Source of the DNA: Eudoraea sp.
Lineage (GTDB): Bacteria > Bacteroidota > Bacteroidia > Flavobacteriales > Flavobacteriaceae
NCBI GenBank assembly: GCA_013041785.1
Contig: JABDRK010000321.1
Span: 1-8,955, forward strand
Reading direction: 5' to 3'
DNA length: 8,955 bases
The translations under genes were made by a program, and so were the position numbers. The notes beneath the pieces were generated by a model, which worked only from the letters and a program-made list of their open reading frames with translations, searched no databases and had not been told where the DNA came from. Below, one piece after another: positions 7,479-8,955 of this stretch (its first letter is position 1; every line of letters begins with the position of its first letter).

Positions 7479-7515
7479 TAATATAAATATATAGTTATTA
7501 AATGTAATATAAATA
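7479..7515. repeat. Direct repeat TAATATAAATA, two copies
   Basis: TAATATAAATA is present exactly at 7479-7489 and again at 7505-7515, start to start 26 bases. It lies just upstream of the candidate asnB promoter. In DNA this AT-rich an 11-base repeat can arise by chance, so a regulatory role is speculative. Confidence 0.4.
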
Positions 7516-7525
7516 CAATTTAATG

Positions 7526-7556
7526 TTTGATATCATTAGTTTAAAAGGCATATTTG
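7526..7556 (+). promoter_or_regulatory. Candidate asnB promoter of the Bacteroidota type
   Basis: TTTG at 7526-7529 is followed after 19 bases by CATATTTG at 7549-7556. The consensus for the primary sigma factor of this phylum is TTTG, a spacer of about 19-21, then TAnnTTTG; only the first base of the -7 box differs. Transcription would start near 7563, leaving a leader of under 20 bases before the ATG. An inverted repeat (TAATG/CATTA, 7521-7538) overlaps the -33 box and could be an operator. Confidence 0.42.
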
Positions 7557-7580
7557 ACTCCTAATTGATGTAACAATATT

Positions 7581-8955
7581 ATGTGCGGAATAGTTTGTGC
7601 CTTCGATCTGAAGGAAAAAGCGGAAGGGCTTCGCCCTCAATTATTGGAAATGTCGAAAAAAGTCAGGCATCGCGGTCCAGACTGGAGCGGGATTTACGCC
7701 AATGAAAATGCGATCCTGGCTCACGAGCGGCTTGCTATTGTAGACCCGGCTTCCGGAAAGCAGCCTTTATTTAGTCCCGATGGCAGCCTGGTCCTGGCCG
7801 CAAACGGTGAAATATATAATCACCGGGAACTTCGAAAGCAGTTTGAGGGAAAATACAACTTTACCACGCAGTCGGATTGTGAAGTTATTCTGGCGCTCTA
7901 TCAAGAGAAAGGAATAGACTTCCTGGATGATCTCAATGGAATTTTCGGATTTGCTATCTATGATGCTTCCCGTGATGAATATTTTGTAGCTCGGGACCAT
8001 ATGGGTATAATCCCTTTATATATGGGATGGGATAAGAACGGGACCTTCTACGTGGCCTCGGAACTCAAGGCCCTTGAAGGGTTCTGCAATAAAATTGAAC
8101 TTTTTCCACCCGGGCATTACCTGCATAGCAAGGAGGGGGAAGTCAAGCGCTGGTATACGCGCGACTGGATGGAGTACGATGCCGTAAAGGAGAATGAGAC
8201 CAGTATCGCTGAAATCAGGGAGGCACTGGAAGCCGCCGTCCACCGGCAGTTAATGTCTGATGTGCCCTATGGGGTGTTGCTTTCCGGAGGGCTGGATTCT
8301 TCAGTTACTTCTGCAATTGCAAAAAAATATGCCCAAAAACGGGTAGAATCGGATGATAAAGCAGATGCCTGGTGGCCACAATTACATTCCTTTTCTGTGG
8401 GGCTGGAGGGCTCCCCGGACCTGGCTGCGGCTCGCAAGGTGGCCGACTACATCGGAACCGTACATCACGAAATTAAGTTCACCATACAGGAAGGCCTGGA
8501 TGCCATTAAAGACGTGATCTACAACCTCGAAACCTACGATATAACTACCATACGGGCCTCTACCCCTATGTATCTTATGGCTCGGGTCATAAAGTCCATG
8601 GGTATCAAAATGGTATTATCCGGGGAAGGTGCAGATGAACTTTTTGGCGGCTACCTGTATTTCCATAAAGCACCCAGCCCAAAGGATTTTCATGAAGAGA
8701 CGGTGCGAAAGCTTAAAAAGCTGCATATGTATGATTGCCTTAGGGCAAACAAATCCCTTGCCGCATGGGGGATTGAGGGAAGGGTGCCCTTCCTGGACAA
8801 AGAATTTATCGATGTGGCCATGCGGATCAACCCAAAAGACAAAATGATCAACGGGGAGCGGATGGAAAAATGGGTGGTACGAAAGGCATTTGAAGACTAT
8901 ATGCCAGAAAGTGTGGCCTGGCGCCAAAAAGAACAGTTCTCGGATGGCGTGGGGT
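7581..8955 (+). CDS. asnB: Asparagine synthase B, glutamine-hydrolysing (3' end cut by window)
   Basis: AsnB makes asparagine from aspartate, ATP and glutamine in the cytoplasm. The 458 codons present read through without a stop. The N-terminal glutaminase domain starts with the catalytic Cys2 exposed after Met removal (MCGIV), then RHRGPD (29-34), HERLAIVD (48-55) and NGEIYN (75-80). The synthetase domain has the ATP-binding PP-loop SGGLDSS (235-241), SVGLEGSPDL (272-281), ETYDITTIRASTPMYL (317-332), GEGADELFGGY (348-358) and WRQKEQFSDGVG at the edge. The match to the E. coli AsnB type (about 554 residues) is close throughout, including AWWPQLHSF and LYFHKAP, so roughly 95 residues are missing beyond 8955. 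The start is fixed by the need for Cys2 and by an in-frame TGA at 7566-7568. It diverges from the DUF2911 gene; the promoter is probably at 7526-7556. Confidence 0.97.
   Translation, partial: MCGIVCAFDLKEKAEGLRPQLLEMSKKVRHRGPDWSGIYANENAILAHERLAIVDPASGKQPLFSPDGSLVLAANGEIYNHRELRKQFEGKYNFTTQSDCEVILALYQEKGIDFLDDLNGIFGFAIYDASRDEYFVARDHMGIIPLYMGWDKNGTFYVASELKALEGFCNKIELFPPGHYLHSKEGEVKRWYTRDWMEYDAVKENETSIAEIREALEAAVHRQLMSDVPYGVLLSGGLDSSVTSAIAKKYAQKRVESDDKADAWWPQLHSFSVGLEGSPDLAAARKVADYIGTVHHEIKFTIQEGLDAIKDVIYNLETYDITTIRASTPMYLMARVIKSMGIKMVLSGEGADELFGGYLYFHKAPSPKDFHEETVRKLKKLHMYDCLRANKSLAAWGIEGRVPFLDKEFIDVAMRINPKDKMINGERMEKWVVRKAFEDYMPESVAWRQKEQFSDGVG

Larger units (their letters stand above)
7341..7580. 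other. AT-rich divergent spacer between the DUF2911 gene and asnB
   Basis: These 240 bases must carry the promoters of two divergent genes. I see no gene in them. The asnB-proximal part is extremely AT-rich (23 of 120 bases are G or C across 7441-7560). Contents visible by eye are an inverted repeat AGTCG (7401-7405) with CGACT (7418-7422), overlapping GACT (7388-7391) with AGTC (7401-7404); an 11-base direct repeat at 7479-7489 and 7505-7515; and an inverted repeat TAATG (7521-7525) with CATTA (7534-7538) beside the probable asnB promoter. Confidence 0.7.

Noticed and set aside
7767..8243. Minus-strand open frames opposite the start of asnB
   Set aside because: They are antisense to a clear asparagine synthase and have no recognisable features.

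Overview
The window reads as a piece of a Bacteroidota chromosome, most likely Flavobacteriaceae. Three of the five envelope proteins have signal peptides that appear to be cut just before Gln (two after Ala, one after Ser; a fourth could be cut there too). Start codons lack obvious Shine-Dalgarno sequences. The gene content (a roughly 1000-residue TPR protein paired with a TonB-receptor-like barrel, an OmpA protein with a jelly-roll N-terminus, a DUF2911 protein) is typical of that group. Genes look to be in the mid-to-high forties percent G+C by eye, while the spacer before the last gene is far more AT-rich (about 19% G+C over 7441-7560, counted by hand).

Layout: (1) 1-117 is a leader region with a stem-loop. 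(2) 118-4900 is a tight two-gene unit, a secreted TPR superhelix protein followed 13 bases later by an outer-membrane beta-barrel. (3) 5048-6166 is an OmpA-family peptidoglycan-binding protein with a GTG start. (4) 6282-6695 is a small secreted protein of unknown function. (5) A strong bidirectional terminator at 6749-6779 separates it from a convergent DUF2911 gene on the minus strand (6801-7340). (6) A 240-base AT-rich divergent spacer with several short repeats leads to (7) asnB, glutamine-hydrolysing asparagine synthetase, which starts at 7581 and runs off the window edge after 458 codons.

Four of the genes encode envelope proteins with N-terminal signal sequences and no cytoplasmic enzyme, and a fifth (DUF2911) is also exported. 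The window therefore looks like cell-envelope housekeeping next to an amino-acid biosynthesis gene. No mobile element, CRISPR array, tRNA, rRNA or defence system is visible. The most interesting unresolved item is the TPR/barrel pair: the adjacency, the shared export and a barrel with no room for a normal TonB plug suggest a periplasm-to-outer-membrane assembly whose function cannot be read from sequence alone.
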